Positions 33,762-42,387 of a stretch of 64,000 bases of DNA are shown piece after piece. Below the pieces are notes generated by a model. It searched no databases and had not been told where the DNA came from. It was given only the letters and a program-made list of their open reading frames with translations. The stretch's first letter is position 1. Each line of letters opens with the position of its first letter. The stretch spans positions 124,001-188,000 of the forward strand of contig NZ_JAUOEM010000002.1 of NCBI RefSeq assembly GCF_030540875.1. The letters are read 5' to 3'. The translations under genes and the position numbers were made by a program. The DNA is from Flavivirga amylovorans (GTDB lineage Bacteria; Bacteroidota; Bacteroidia; Flavobacteriales; Flavobacteriaceae).

Positions 33762-36434
33762 TTAAAAGTTAAACGTAGCCGTTAAGAAAAATCTACGTGG
33801 TAAAATTGGTCTTCCAAAGAAAAATTCTGCATCTCCCTGTTGGTTTATATTTCTAGGATCGCCTTCTGTAACACCTTCATCATTAAACAGATTAAAAACA
33901 GAAAAGCCTAACCTTAATGTATCATCGCTATCTTTATCTCCTACATTAAATTCGTATCCTGCACCTAAACGAGCAATAGTTATAGCATCTAACTCTACAT
34001 TATTATTATCTGCAGCAAATTTGCTTCCTGTATAATTTAAAGAAAACAAAGCATCCCAGTTACTATCATCAAAATAAACACCTAACGCTCCAATAAAATT
34101 AGGCTGTCTTGCTAATTCATTGCCTTCATCTACAGTTGTAGTTGTATTAGCTACTAAATCTGTTCTTTCATTTTTAGTAATTTCATGAGCTTGGTAGGTT
34201 GCAGAACCTCTTAAGTTAAAATTTTCTGCAAATGCCCAATCATAAGTAGCCTCTAAACCAATAGTTCTTGTACTTTGATCTGATCTAAATAAATCTACTA
34301 AAGTTCCATTACTAAAACCTTGGTCTATCTTAATTCTATCGCTTAATCCAACATAATATGCAGCAATAGATCCTTTTAATTTCTCAGTACCTATCTTAGC
34401 TCCAGTTTCAAATTGAATAATTCTTTCTGAATCATACTTACTTCCAGTAACACCTGTTGCTATTGGAGCAAAACCTCTTATTTGAGGAAAAAAGAAGCCT
34501 TTAGAAAAGTTGGCATATAAATTAACTTTATCGTTTAATTTGTATAAACCAGCCAAAGACACCGCCCAATCTGTAGCGCTAACATTAGCTCTTGTAAAAC
34601 TTCCATCTGCAAAATTAACGTTTGCCAATTCCGGAGTTAATGAAGTGTCATCATAAACTTGACTTTCAACAATATTACCATCATTAAACGTGCCTTCAGT
34701 ATTTTCAATTCTAAAACCAACATCAAAACGCCATTTATCAAACACCATCTCATCTGTTAAATAAAATGCTGATTTATTTTGAGATAAGAATCTATTTGAA
34801 GTCATCCCAATTCTGTTATATAATCCTCCTGTAGAAAACGTTACATCGTTACCACCAGCATCAACATAACTTAAATTTACTAGCTTAGGATTATTATTAA
34901 ATTCTGATAAAACCCTGTATTGATAATTAACATCTTCGGCTTCTGTTCTTGCTAAAAAGAACCCTCCAGTAATGTTATGAGTTCCATTTGTTACTTCTAA
35001 TGTTTTAGTTAAAGATGCTTCACCGGAATAATCGGTCATTGGTCTTAATCTGTCAATATGTAAATTATCTACTACTAAATCTGATCCATTAATTGCAGTT
35101 GATGTTCCTTGGTACTGAGCAGTAAACCCTAAGTTCCCTGGAGCTACATTATCAACATATTCATTTAAAGTAATAGGGTTGTTATTATCTCCATTACCCC
35201 CAACATATAGTGCGAAATTGTGTTTGTAATTCGCGTATTTTACTTTTGATTTAAATTTTAAATCATCTGAAAAATTATAATTAAAATCTGCCATTAAATA
35301 CCCTCCTTGTGTAGAAACACCATCCTCAATTGGACTTTCGTAAACACCTCCAGGTGTTAAAAACGACGTATTTGCTAACTCACCAGACAGTAGTTGCTCA
35401 ACTTCATCACCATCATTACCTGCAATTCTTTTTCTATTTCCATCTAATGGTAAAGGCATAATGAATTGTGCATTATCATTTATAAATTGTCCATGAACTG
35501 TAAAAGATCCATTTTCAAACTTCTTTTTAATATTAGCTCTAAACTGAACCCCTTTTGTAGGTAAACCTGTATCAATAGGACCGTCATCTTTTCTCACAAA
35601 ACCTGTAAAAGCATAATATGTGTTAGAATCTTCTCCTCCTAATTTTCCACCTGTATAAAAGTCTGTTTTTAAACGCCCCTGATTTGCCCATTCTACATTT
35701 ATAATGTTTTCATCATTAGAATCACCTGTTTTACTTGTATAGTTAATGATACCCGCAACCGATCCAGCACCATACAAAACGGCAGCACCACCACGAACAA
35801 ATTCTACACCTTTAAATCCAATATCTGGTCTAGCATAAACATCATGAGCAGAAGAGTTTAATCCAAACGTACTCATTAATGGCATCCCGTCATATTGTAA
35901 CGGATTAAATACATATTGACCTCCTGAAGGCAAACCTCTAACAAACACATTTGAAGCAGTTTCACCACCACCACCTTCAGCAGTTATACCAGGTATACTT
36001 CTTAATATATCAGCTTGACTATTTGCAGAAAGCTTAGTGATTTCTTTTTGCTTAAGTGAACTAATAGACATTGGTATTTCTTTTTGTGACCTAAAGGTTG
36101 CCGAAGCAGTAAGCACTACTTCATCTAAAGAGTTCCCTCCTTCTTGCAAAACAAAGTCTAAAGTAATTGGGTTACCGTCAAGAGTGACAGCTTTTTCTTG
36201 TGATTCATATCCTAAGTAAGATATTTTAATAGTTTGGGTACCTTCTAGACTAGTTGAGAAACTATAGTTTCCATCAAAATCTGATGTTACACCAGATGTA
36301 CTACCTACAATAAGCAAGTTTGCTCCTGTAATTGGCACACCAGCTTTGTCCTTAACAGTTCCTGATATATCCGTTTGCGAAAACGTTGCGGAAATGCTAA
36401 ATAGACATAATAATGTAAAAATAATTTTTTTCAT
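33762..36434 (-). CDS. TonB-dependent receptor
   Basis: 890 residues. Signal peptide (CLFSISATFSQ), an N-terminal carboxypeptidase-regulatory-like domain (about 22-105, ISGTVKDKAGVPITGANL), then the plug (about 115-225, IPGITAEGGGG, VFVRGLPSGGQ) and the 22-strand barrel ending PRRFFLTATFNF, a normal aromatic C-terminus. It imports a bulky ligand across the outer membrane with TonB energy. It is not followed by a SusD partner. Divergent from lacI and first gene of the catabolic unit. Confidence 0.93.
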   Translation of the reverse strand: MKKIIFTLLCLFSISATFSQTDISGTVKDKAGVPITGANLLIVGSTSGVTSDFDGNYSFSTSLEGTQTIKISYLGYESQEKAVTLDGNPITLDFVLQEGGNSLDEVVLTASATFRSQKEIPMSISSLKQKEITKLSANSQADILRSIPGITAEGGGGETASNVFVRGLPSGGQYVFNPLQYDGMPLMSTFGLNSSAHDVYARPDIGFKGVEFVRGGAAVLYGAGSVAGIINYTSKTGDSNDENIINVEWANQGRLKTDFYTGGKLGGEDSNTYYAFTGFVRKDDGPIDTGLPTKGVQFRANIKKKFENGSFTVHGQFINDNAQFIMPLPLDGNRKRIAGNDGDEVEQLLSGELANTSFLTPGGVYESPIEDGVSTQGGYLMADFNYNFSDDLKFKSKVKYANYKHNFALYVGGNGDNNNPITLNEYVDNVAPGNLGFTAQYQGTSTAINGSDLVVDNLHIDRLRPMTDYSGEASLTKTLEVTNGTHNITGGFFLARTEAEDVNYQYRVLSEFNNNPKLVNLSYVDAGGNDVTFSTGGLYNRIGMTSNRFLSQNKSAFYLTDEMVFDKWRFDVGFRIENTEGTFNDGNIVESQVYDDTSLTPELANVNFADGSFTRANVSATDWAVSLAGLYKLNDKVNLYANFSKGFFFPQIRGFAPIATGVTGSKYDSERIIQFETGAKIGTEKLKGSIAAYYVGLSDRIKIDQGFSNGTLVDLFRSDQSTRTIGLEATYDWAFAENFNLRGSATYQAHEITKNERTDLVANTTTTVDEGNELARQPNFIGALGVYFDDSNWDALFSLNYTGSKFAADNNNVELDAITIARLGAGYEFNVGDKDSDDTLRLGFSVFNLFNDEGVTEGDPRNINQQGDAEFFFGRPILPRRFFLTATFNF
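36372..36387. promoter_or_regulatory. LacI-type operator candidate O2 (inside the receptor gene)
   Basis: CGTTTGCGAAAACGTT matches the sequence at 36521-36536 at 14 of 16 positions. It lies within the receptor's signal-peptide coding region, 149 bp from the other copy. Confidence 0.45.
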
Positions 36435-36471
36435 GATATTTAGAATTAGTTAATCTTTTATCAAATTTATA

Positions 36472-36479
36472 AGCAAATA
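36472..36479 (-). promoter_or_regulatory. Candidate -7 box of the receptor promoter
   Basis: TAAATTTG on the minus strand, 38 bp before the receptor ATG, fits TAnnTTTG. The operator candidate at 36519-36536 lies about 40 bp upstream of it. Confidence 0.35.
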
Positions 36480-36518
36480 CCTAATAAAAGTTCTGAAAAA
36501 ATATCATATTTTTATGCA

Positions 36519-36536
36519 ATCGTTTGCGGGAACGTT
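36519..36536. promoter_or_regulatory. LacI-type operator candidate O1
   Basis: ATCGTTTGCGGGAACGTT is an imperfect palindrome (CGTT...AACG) of the LacI-family type. It is in the divergent promoter region between the TonB receptor and lacI, 38 bp before the chosen lacI start. The central base pairs deviate from a perfect palindrome. Confidence 0.5.
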
Positions 36537-36573
36537 TGTTTTTTGCATTTACAAAATAAAAAGACGACTTAAA

Positions 36574-37602
36574 ATGAAAAAGGAAGTAGTTACTCTAAAA
36601 AAATTAGCACAGATACTCGATTTATCAACCTCAACTATTTCAAGAGCACTAAATGATCATCCCGATATTAGTGAAGTTACAATAAAAAAGGTTAAGCATC
36701 TTGCTCAATCCATGAACTATGTTCCAAACATTTTTGCTAAAGGTTTTAGAAAGCACAAGACAAATATTATTGGTGTTGTTGTGCCTAATATTACCCACTA
36801 CTTTACAACTACCATAGTAAGGGGTATTTTGGAAGAAGCAGCTATAAAAGGATATCGGGTTATTATTTCAGAATCTAACAATGATGTCATAAAACAAACG
36901 GAAATGCTTAATACCATGATACAATTTGGTGTAGATGGTATTTTAGCATCTTTAACAAAGATGACTCGAGATGTTGATTCTGTTTTACAAACGTTAAATA
37001 CATCTCCTTTAATTTTATTTGATAAAGTATCAAGCAAAATACCATGTACGCAAATCACAATTAACGATGAAGAAGCGGCTTATAGTGCTATTGAGCATTT
37101 AATAAATATTGGTAAAAAACGTATTGCGATTATTAAAGAGCGTGAATTTTCATATAATTCAGAGAAACGATATGCTGGCTATTTAAGAGCTTTGAAAGAT
37201 CATAATATTGATGTTGATAAAAAAATAATTATTAGCGTTGATGATATTTCTTTACAACAAGGGAAAAGAATGGCGAATCATTTACTAAGTATGAAAAAAA
37301 AGCCTGATGCCATATTTGCAATAACCGATAGTGCTGCTGTTGGTGTAATTAAAACCCTTAAAAAATTCAACATAAAGATTCCAGATGAAATGGCCGTGGT
37401 TGGTTATAGTAATTCAAGACTTTCAACAGTTATAGAGCCAAATTTAACAACCGTTAATCAACCTGGAGAAACTATTGGCAAAAATGCTGTAAAATATTTA
37501 ATTGAAGAAATAGAAAGTAACGCAGACACAATAACTAATAAAATGATTGAAATAAAAGGAACACTAATAATAAGAGATTCAACATTTAAAAGTTTAAAAT
37601 AA
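36574..37602 (+). CDS. LacI family transcriptional regulator
   Basis: 342 residues from MKKEVVTLKKLA; an earlier Met at 36514 would lie across the operator candidate and adds 20 non-homologous residues. The helix-turn-helix is LKKLAQILDLSTSTISRALNDHP, followed by the hinge and the periplasmic-binding-like sensor with IIGVVVPNITHYF and the VGYSNSRLSTVIEPNLTTV block. It likely represses the receptor/hydrolase/symporter/kinase genes until inducer binds. Divergent from the receptor; ends with a terminator. Confidence 0.92.
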   Translation: MKKEVVTLKKLAQILDLSTSTISRALNDHPDISEVTIKKVKHLAQSMNYVPNIFAKGFRKHKTNIIGVVVPNITHYFTTTIVRGILEEAAIKGYRVIISESNNDVIKQTEMLNTMIQFGVDGILASLTKMTRDVDSVLQTLNTSPLILFDKVSSKIPCTQITINDEEAAYSAIEHLINIGKKRIAIIKEREFSYNSEKRYAGYLRALKDHNIDVDKKIIISVDDISLQQGKRMANHLLSMKKKPDAIFAITDSAAVGVIKTLKKFNIKIPDEMAVVGYSNSRLSTVIEPNLTTVNQPGETIGKNAVKYLIEEIESNADTITNKMIEIKGTLIIRDSTFKSLK

Positions 37603-37703
37603 GTGAGTTCGACGTAAGCTTTGTTGAAGACATCATATTATAATGAGATTCTTCCTCGTCCTTCGTTCGGAATTCGAATCCAATCTTCTTCATATAAAAA
37701 TCA

Positions 37704-37730
37704 AGTATTTGCAAATTTTTTGCAAGTACT
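37704..37730. terminator. Bidirectional terminator between lacI and the pigment cluster
   Basis: A 12-bp stem (AGTATTTGCAAA / TTTGCAAGTACT, one G-T pair) with a 3-nt loop sits between two convergent genes. T-runs follow on both strands, so it can end lacI (right) and the flavoprotein gene (left). Confidence 0.75.
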
Positions 37731-37773
37731 CTTTTTTGTTTTTGACGGTATAGTTGATTAATGAATCCTTTAT

Positions 37774-39375
37774 TCAAGAATCCTGAAAGTTCTTTATATC
37801 TTTAAACAAGTGCCTAGATTTCATTTTTAATATGGCAGTTGCACATAATATTCCCGAAAGCATAGCTCCAGAAACACCAACCAACGTAATGTCTTGCCCG
37901 ACCAATTTCAACCCTTTTATTTTAGTTTTTGGTCTTAAAAAAGGGAGTTTAAATCTTTCAGGGGTATGCTCTAAACCATATATTTCACCATGTTTATAGT
38001 TTGAAAAATGCTTCGTAGAAAGCGGTGTGGAAACTTCGGTTTCTATAACATGACCTTTAAGTTGTGGAAATAGATGATAAAGTCTATTAAGCATGGTAGT
38101 CTCAAAATCCGCTTTTAGTTTTTTATAAGCTAATTCTCGTTTCATCCAGGGCTGATTTTCATATTCAGAAAACCAATTATAATGACCTACAGACATCGCT
38201 TGAATGGTTGATTTTTGGTCATTATTAATATCCCATTCGGGGTCTTTTGCAGAAGGAAATGAAATATATGCAAAATTATTTGGGGCTTCTGAAAGTGTTG
38301 TCTTTTCAATTAATTCATCCGTATTTTCATGTGCATAATACCAAACATTGTGCTTGGGTAAATTTAAATCTGCACTAGATTTATTTAACCCAATGTATAA
38401 ACACATATGACCAGTTGCAGGTTTTACATCTTTTATGTTAAATTTACAATGGTGTTTTGCCTTTTCAGAAAGTAACTGATTGAACGTATTATTTACGCCT
38501 ACATTGCTAATAACACTAGTGCAATTTATAACCGTATTGTCCACTTTTATTCCAGTTACTTTGTTATTTTTTGTTATAATTTCTTGTACATCGGCATTAA
38601 TAAAAACCTTGCCTCCAAGCTTATTTAAGACATCTATAGTTTTATAGCTAATTTGGTCAGCACCACCTATTGGATAATAACCACCTTCCATAAAATGAGA
38701 AATAACCATAGCATGTGCTCCAAAACTACTGTATTTAGGTGAAAGCCCGTAATTACCACATTGGCCACAGAGTACAGCAATTAATAATTTGTTGCTTGTA
38801 AGTTCATGTAAGACATTACTTGTGGTTTTTTGAGAATACTGTGCGTAGCGTTTTCTAATAATCCACCCTAAAGATTTACTTAACCAAGGTTCAAATACTT
38901 TTTCAAAAAAGAATAGTGCGCCACGCTTGTTCGCTTTTTCTATTAGAGATAGGTAGTTGTCAATGGCTTGTTCATCTTCAGGGAAATATTCAATAAGCTG
39001 CTTTCTGAAGTTTTCTTTACCAGCTCTAAATTCGTATTTTTTATCTCCAACATATACCACGTCATATATGTCTCCCATAAACTCCCATTTAAGTTGTCTA
39101 TCAGTAATAAAATTGAACATCCCAAGAAGGGATTCTTTTTTATCCAAATTACCAACATAATGAACACCAACATCCCACTGAAACCCTTGTTTTCTTTTAA
39201 AACTATGTGTAAAACCACCAGGAACATAGTGTCGTTCCAATACAGCAACTTTCTTACCTGCTTTAGCTAACCAAGTAGCGGTGGTTAACCCACCAATGCC
39301 TGAACCTATAACAATATGATCGTAATTAGAAAAATCAATATTTGTAGAAAATGGCTCATAATTTTTTTCAGTCAT
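37774..39375 (-). CDS. CrtI/CrtISO-like FAD-dependent oxidoreductase 1
   Basis: 533 residues. N-terminal FAD-binding GSGIGGLTTA and the C-terminal phytoene-desaturase signature LVGQDITLVGVSGAMLSG. Related to carotenoid isomerases and retinol saturases that work on conjugated polyenes. Here it would act on the aryl-polyene chain of the pigment, perhaps as an isomerase or saturase. Last gene of the pigment cluster on this strand. A second, related flavoprotein is encoded at 42388. Confidence 0.9.
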   Translation of the reverse strand: MTEKNYEPFSTNIDFSNYDHIVIGSGIGGLTTATWLAKAGKKVAVLERHYVPGGFTHSFKRKQGFQWDVGVHYVGNLDKKESLLGMFNFITDRQLKWEFMGDIYDVVYVGDKKYEFRAGKENFRKQLIEYFPEDEQAIDNYLSLIEKANKRGALFFFEKVFEPWLSKSLGWIIRKRYAQYSQKTTSNVLHELTSNKLLIAVLCGQCGNYGLSPKYSSFGAHAMVISHFMEGGYYPIGGADQISYKTIDVLNKLGGKVFINADVQEIITKNNKVTGIKVDNTVINCTSVISNVGVNNTFNQLLSEKAKHHCKFNIKDVKPATGHMCLYIGLNKSSADLNLPKHNVWYYAHENTDELIEKTTLSEAPNNFAYISFPSAKDPEWDINNDQKSTIQAMSVGHYNWFSEYENQPWMKRELAYKKLKADFETTMLNRLYHLFPQLKGHVIETEVSTPLSTKHFSNYKHGEIYGLEHTPERFKLPFLRPKTKIKGLKLVGQDITLVGVSGAMLSGILCATAILKMKSRHLFKDIKNFQDS

Positions 39376-39393
39376 AGAAAGTTTGTTAGTACG

Positions 39394-40683
39394 CTATTTC
39401 CTTTTATCAATAACCATCATAGGTTTTCTACTCAATTTTGGAAACTGGAGTTTTTGAATCACGCTTTTATCATGAAATTCTATTTTTGGGAGTACTCTTA
39501 ATTTGGCTCTAAAGTGATCTTTAATCTCTTGTAATAGAGTGTCTGTTGGTTGAGGTGCTGATATTTTTAAAAGAATTTCATCGGTTCCTATATCGTTTTG
39601 ATAAATTTCAATAATATAAGTGTCTATATTATTAAAGTGATTTAGAACATTATGCATTGCCGGTGGATATAAAGTGGTACCTTTATACTTAATCATTTGT
39701 TTTTTCCTTCCAAGAACAGGACTTAGTCTAACCGTATTTCTACCGCACGAACATGCATCTGAATGAGCTTTTACCACATCCCCAGTTTTAAATCGTAATA
39801 ACGGCATGGCTTCTACACCTAGAGACGTAATGGTTAACTCTCCGGTTTCCCCTTCTTGTACGGGTTTGTCCTCATCATTTAATATTTCTATGATGATTAG
39901 TTCTGGGTGATGATGGCCGCCTTGTTGTTGTTCGCATTCCGTAAATGCAGTATTCATTTCTGTGGAAGCATACGTTGAATATAATTCAATATCCCAAGTC
40001 TTTTTAATTTTTGTAGCTAGCAGGTTTAATGAGAAATCTTCATTTCTTAATGATTCACCTATGCAAATAGCGCCTTTTATTCCTGAAGCATTAACATCTA
40101 TATTATTTTGTTGGGCATACTCAATGAGTTTTAACAGAAATGAAGGCACAACAATAATATAAGTTGGTTTAAATTTTAATATGGAATCCCATTGTAATTC
40201 TGGAATCCCATTACCAACACGAATAATACCAGCTCCAAGTTCGCGCGCTCCTAAAAAATAGGCTAATCCAGCCATGAATCTTCTATCTATGGTAGTCATA
40301 AGCTGAATAATGTCATCCTCATTTATACCTGCACAGGCAAAAGAAATGGCTTCGTTATAAGCTAAACGTTTTAAATCGTTATCGGTTAAAGCAAATGTTA
40401 CAGGTTCTCCTAATGTTCCGGAGGTCGTTACATAATCAATAATTTCTTTTTTAGGGACACAAATAAAATCGTTGTTGTACTGCTGTAAGTCGTCCTTAGA
40501 TGTTGTTGGTATAGTAGTTAAGTCCTCAAGTGTATTAATATCATTGATATTAATATTATGTTTATTAAACATGCGCTTGTAGAAAACAGAGTGCTTGTTT
40601 AAATAGGTTAAAAGAAGTTTTAACTGATCTTCTTGAAAGCTTTTTATTTCTGATGTTGGGGCTTTTTCTATCTTAGGAATCAT
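39394..40683 (-). CDS. PaaK-like AMP-dependent acyl-acid ligase
   Basis: 429 residues resembling phenylacetate-CoA ligases. The ATP-binding motif is TTSGTLGEP; YASTEMNTAF and the Cys-containing CSCGRNT near the C-terminal domain are also present. It would adenylate an aromatic acid; in flexirubin-type pathways an aryl starter such as 4-coumarate must be activated, which fits. Overlaps the C45-type gene by 4 bp, so coupled. Confidence 0.85.
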   Translation of the reverse strand: MIPKIEKAPTSEIKSFQEDQLKLLLTYLNKHSVFYKRMFNKHNININDINTLEDLTTIPTTSKDDLQQYNNDFICVPKKEIIDYVTTSGTLGEPVTFALTDNDLKRLAYNEAISFACAGINEDDIIQLMTTIDRRFMAGLAYFLGARELGAGIIRVGNGIPELQWDSILKFKPTYIIVVPSFLLKLIEYAQQNNIDVNASGIKGAICIGESLRNEDFSLNLLATKIKKTWDIELYSTYASTEMNTAFTECEQQQGGHHHPELIIIEILNDEDKPVQEGETGELTITSLGVEAMPLLRFKTGDVVKAHSDACSCGRNTVRLSPVLGRKKQMIKYKGTTLYPPAMHNVLNHFNNIDTYIIEIYQNDIGTDEILLKISAPQPTDTLLQEIKDHFRAKLRVLPKIEFHDKSVIQKLQFPKLSRKPMMVIDKRK

Positions 40684-42353
40684 AGATTCAATTTCCTTTT
40701 TAGTTTTGTAATATACAAATCAATTTCACGTTGATCTGGCACCGTAGTGATTTCTTTAGTGTTCGCTTTTTCAAAAGCATGTAATGCAGCGGTAAAATAC
40801 CCTCTTTTATAATAGTATTTCCCTACTAAATAATAACCTTCCCAATATTCGGGATTTGTTGTTTGTATTTCTGAAATAATCGATGGATCTACATGCTCAT
40901 CATTTTTTATTGAAGATTGAATTTGAGTACTTAGCTTTCTGTAAGATTCATAGTTTTTATAGGCATCAGAAAATTGAAAAGGATCTTTTTCTATGGTTAA
41001 TTGCGTATTGGAAAGTCCCTTTTTTGCTGGATTTTTAAACACATCATTTAAGTTGTAAGCGGCGAATTCACCTAATTGATACGGGTTTGATGATACCCAA
41101 ACCAACCGTTGCTCTGGTTTAAAAACGATAGCATGATGTGCTAATAATTGGTTAAGTGCTTTTTCATTACCATAACCAATACTTTTGTTTTGCAAACCTT
41201 CTTTATTTCGTAATATATCTACAGCAATTTGAGGTGTTATTTTAGGTTGTTGATTCAAAAGTTCTTCCATTCGCTGGTAACGATATTGTGAATGACTTTC
41301 GGTTTTATGTTTTATGTTTTTTTTATCATCTGCATAAGCTTTACTTTGAAAATGATTCGAGCAGATTAATTGATTGGAATTAGCAACCTCATATACTCCA
41401 AAATTTTCTGGAGAAACTTCTATGGTAATTGCTTTTTTATCTTTAGCACTGCCAATTAATATAGATTCGGATACAAATACCTGGCGTTTCTTTGCAATAG
41501 CAATTGCTTCATCAATAGTAGAGGCATACTGGAGTATTTCCCTATTTAAAATAGAAATAGGTGTTTTAGCGATTAAAGGTATTTTAGACTTTCCGGCATT
41601 TATAGTAACTGTAATACCATGCTCATTCATTCCCGAAACAACACCAATCATCCCCCCCCAGGTTACAGACATAAATTTGTGTCCATCTGTTGGATTTACA
41701 AATGCAATTATTTTTTCTTTTGCGAAATCATCACCAGCATAGAAGTCAAAATTTCTACCTATTATTAAGCTCCCGTCATCTGTTTTTTCTCCCCAAGCAG
41801 CAAATGAAGAGCAACCAACTAAAGCCAAATCTTGTAGTGCATGTCCAATATCATGAGCGCCATGTAAGTATAGAACTCTTAAATAAGGGTTGGCGATGTG
41901 GTCATAACCTAATGAAGCATATTTAGAAAGTCCGTATATCTCGGTTTTATATTCCTCGGGAATATGTATATACATCTTTCTATTAAACCAAGCTAAAAAT
42001 TTACGTAATAGTGCTTGTTTTGTTTTTGAAGGTACAAAATCATTAATCTTAGATAAGAAAACCTGTTCTTGATTATGAAATAACTCTTGTGTTAAGTTTC
42101 CAATAATTAAACCTCTTTCATACGGATCACCTTCTACATAAAGTTCCCATAAGCCTTGTTTGTTTTTCGTAAGAAAGTTGTCGTGTAAAACATACGTGGA
42201 GTCCGAAACCTTAACTCTTTCAGGGATAGATGAATTGTATTTACTAACATCTGGAACATCATTAAGAGATTTTGAGATACCACACGATGATACTAAAAAT
42301 AGAAGCATAAAAAAGCAAAACCACTTTACTATTTTCATCTTCTTTAAATACAT
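40680..42353 (-). CDS. C45 family autoproteolytic acyltransferase/hydrolase, lipoprotein
   Basis: 557 residues. Signal and lipobox LFLVSSC (Cys24). The N-terminal nucleophile hydrolase domain would self-cleave at Cys181 (LVGCSSFAAW), as in acyl-CoA:6-aminopenicillanate acyltransferase relatives; GRNFDFYAG and GGMIGVVSGMNEHG are family blocks. A C-terminal helical region (about 450-557) has a TPR-like look. Being exported, it may acylate or deacylate the pigment or a lipid at the envelope. Met6 (42338) is an alternative start. Confidence 0.83.
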   Translation of the reverse strand: MYLKKMKIVKWFCFFMLLFLVSSCGISKSLNDVPDVSKYNSSIPERVKVSDSTYVLHDNFLTKNKQGLWELYVEGDPYERGLIIGNLTQELFHNQEQVFLSKINDFVPSKTKQALLRKFLAWFNRKMYIHIPEEYKTEIYGLSKYASLGYDHIANPYLRVLYLHGAHDIGHALQDLALVGCSSFAAWGEKTDDGSLIIGRNFDFYAGDDFAKEKIIAFVNPTDGHKFMSVTWGGMIGVVSGMNEHGITVTINAGKSKIPLIAKTPISILNREILQYASTIDEAIAIAKKRQVFVSESILIGSAKDKKAITIEVSPENFGVYEVANSNQLICSNHFQSKAYADDKKNIKHKTESHSQYRYQRMEELLNQQPKITPQIAVDILRNKEGLQNKSIGYGNEKALNQLLAHHAIVFKPEQRLVWVSSNPYQLGEFAAYNLNDVFKNPAKKGLSNTQLTIEKDPFQFSDAYKNYESYRKLSTQIQSSIKNDEHVDPSIISEIQTTNPEYWEGYYLVGKYYYKRGYFTAALHAFEKANTKEITTVPDQREIDLYITKLKRKLNL

Positions 42354-42387
42354 ATAATTGAAGTTATTTTAAGGGGTTCATTGCACA

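Noticed and set aside
36514-36573. Upstream start for the LacI regulator
   Set aside because: The extra 20 residues are encoded across the operator candidate and precede the normal helix-turn-helix start.
37640-37695. tRNA-like 3' fragment (AATTCGAATCC...TCTTCTTCA)
   Set aside because: It looks like a T-loop and acceptor end, but no T-stem pairs and no 5' half exists; chance or a very decayed remnant.
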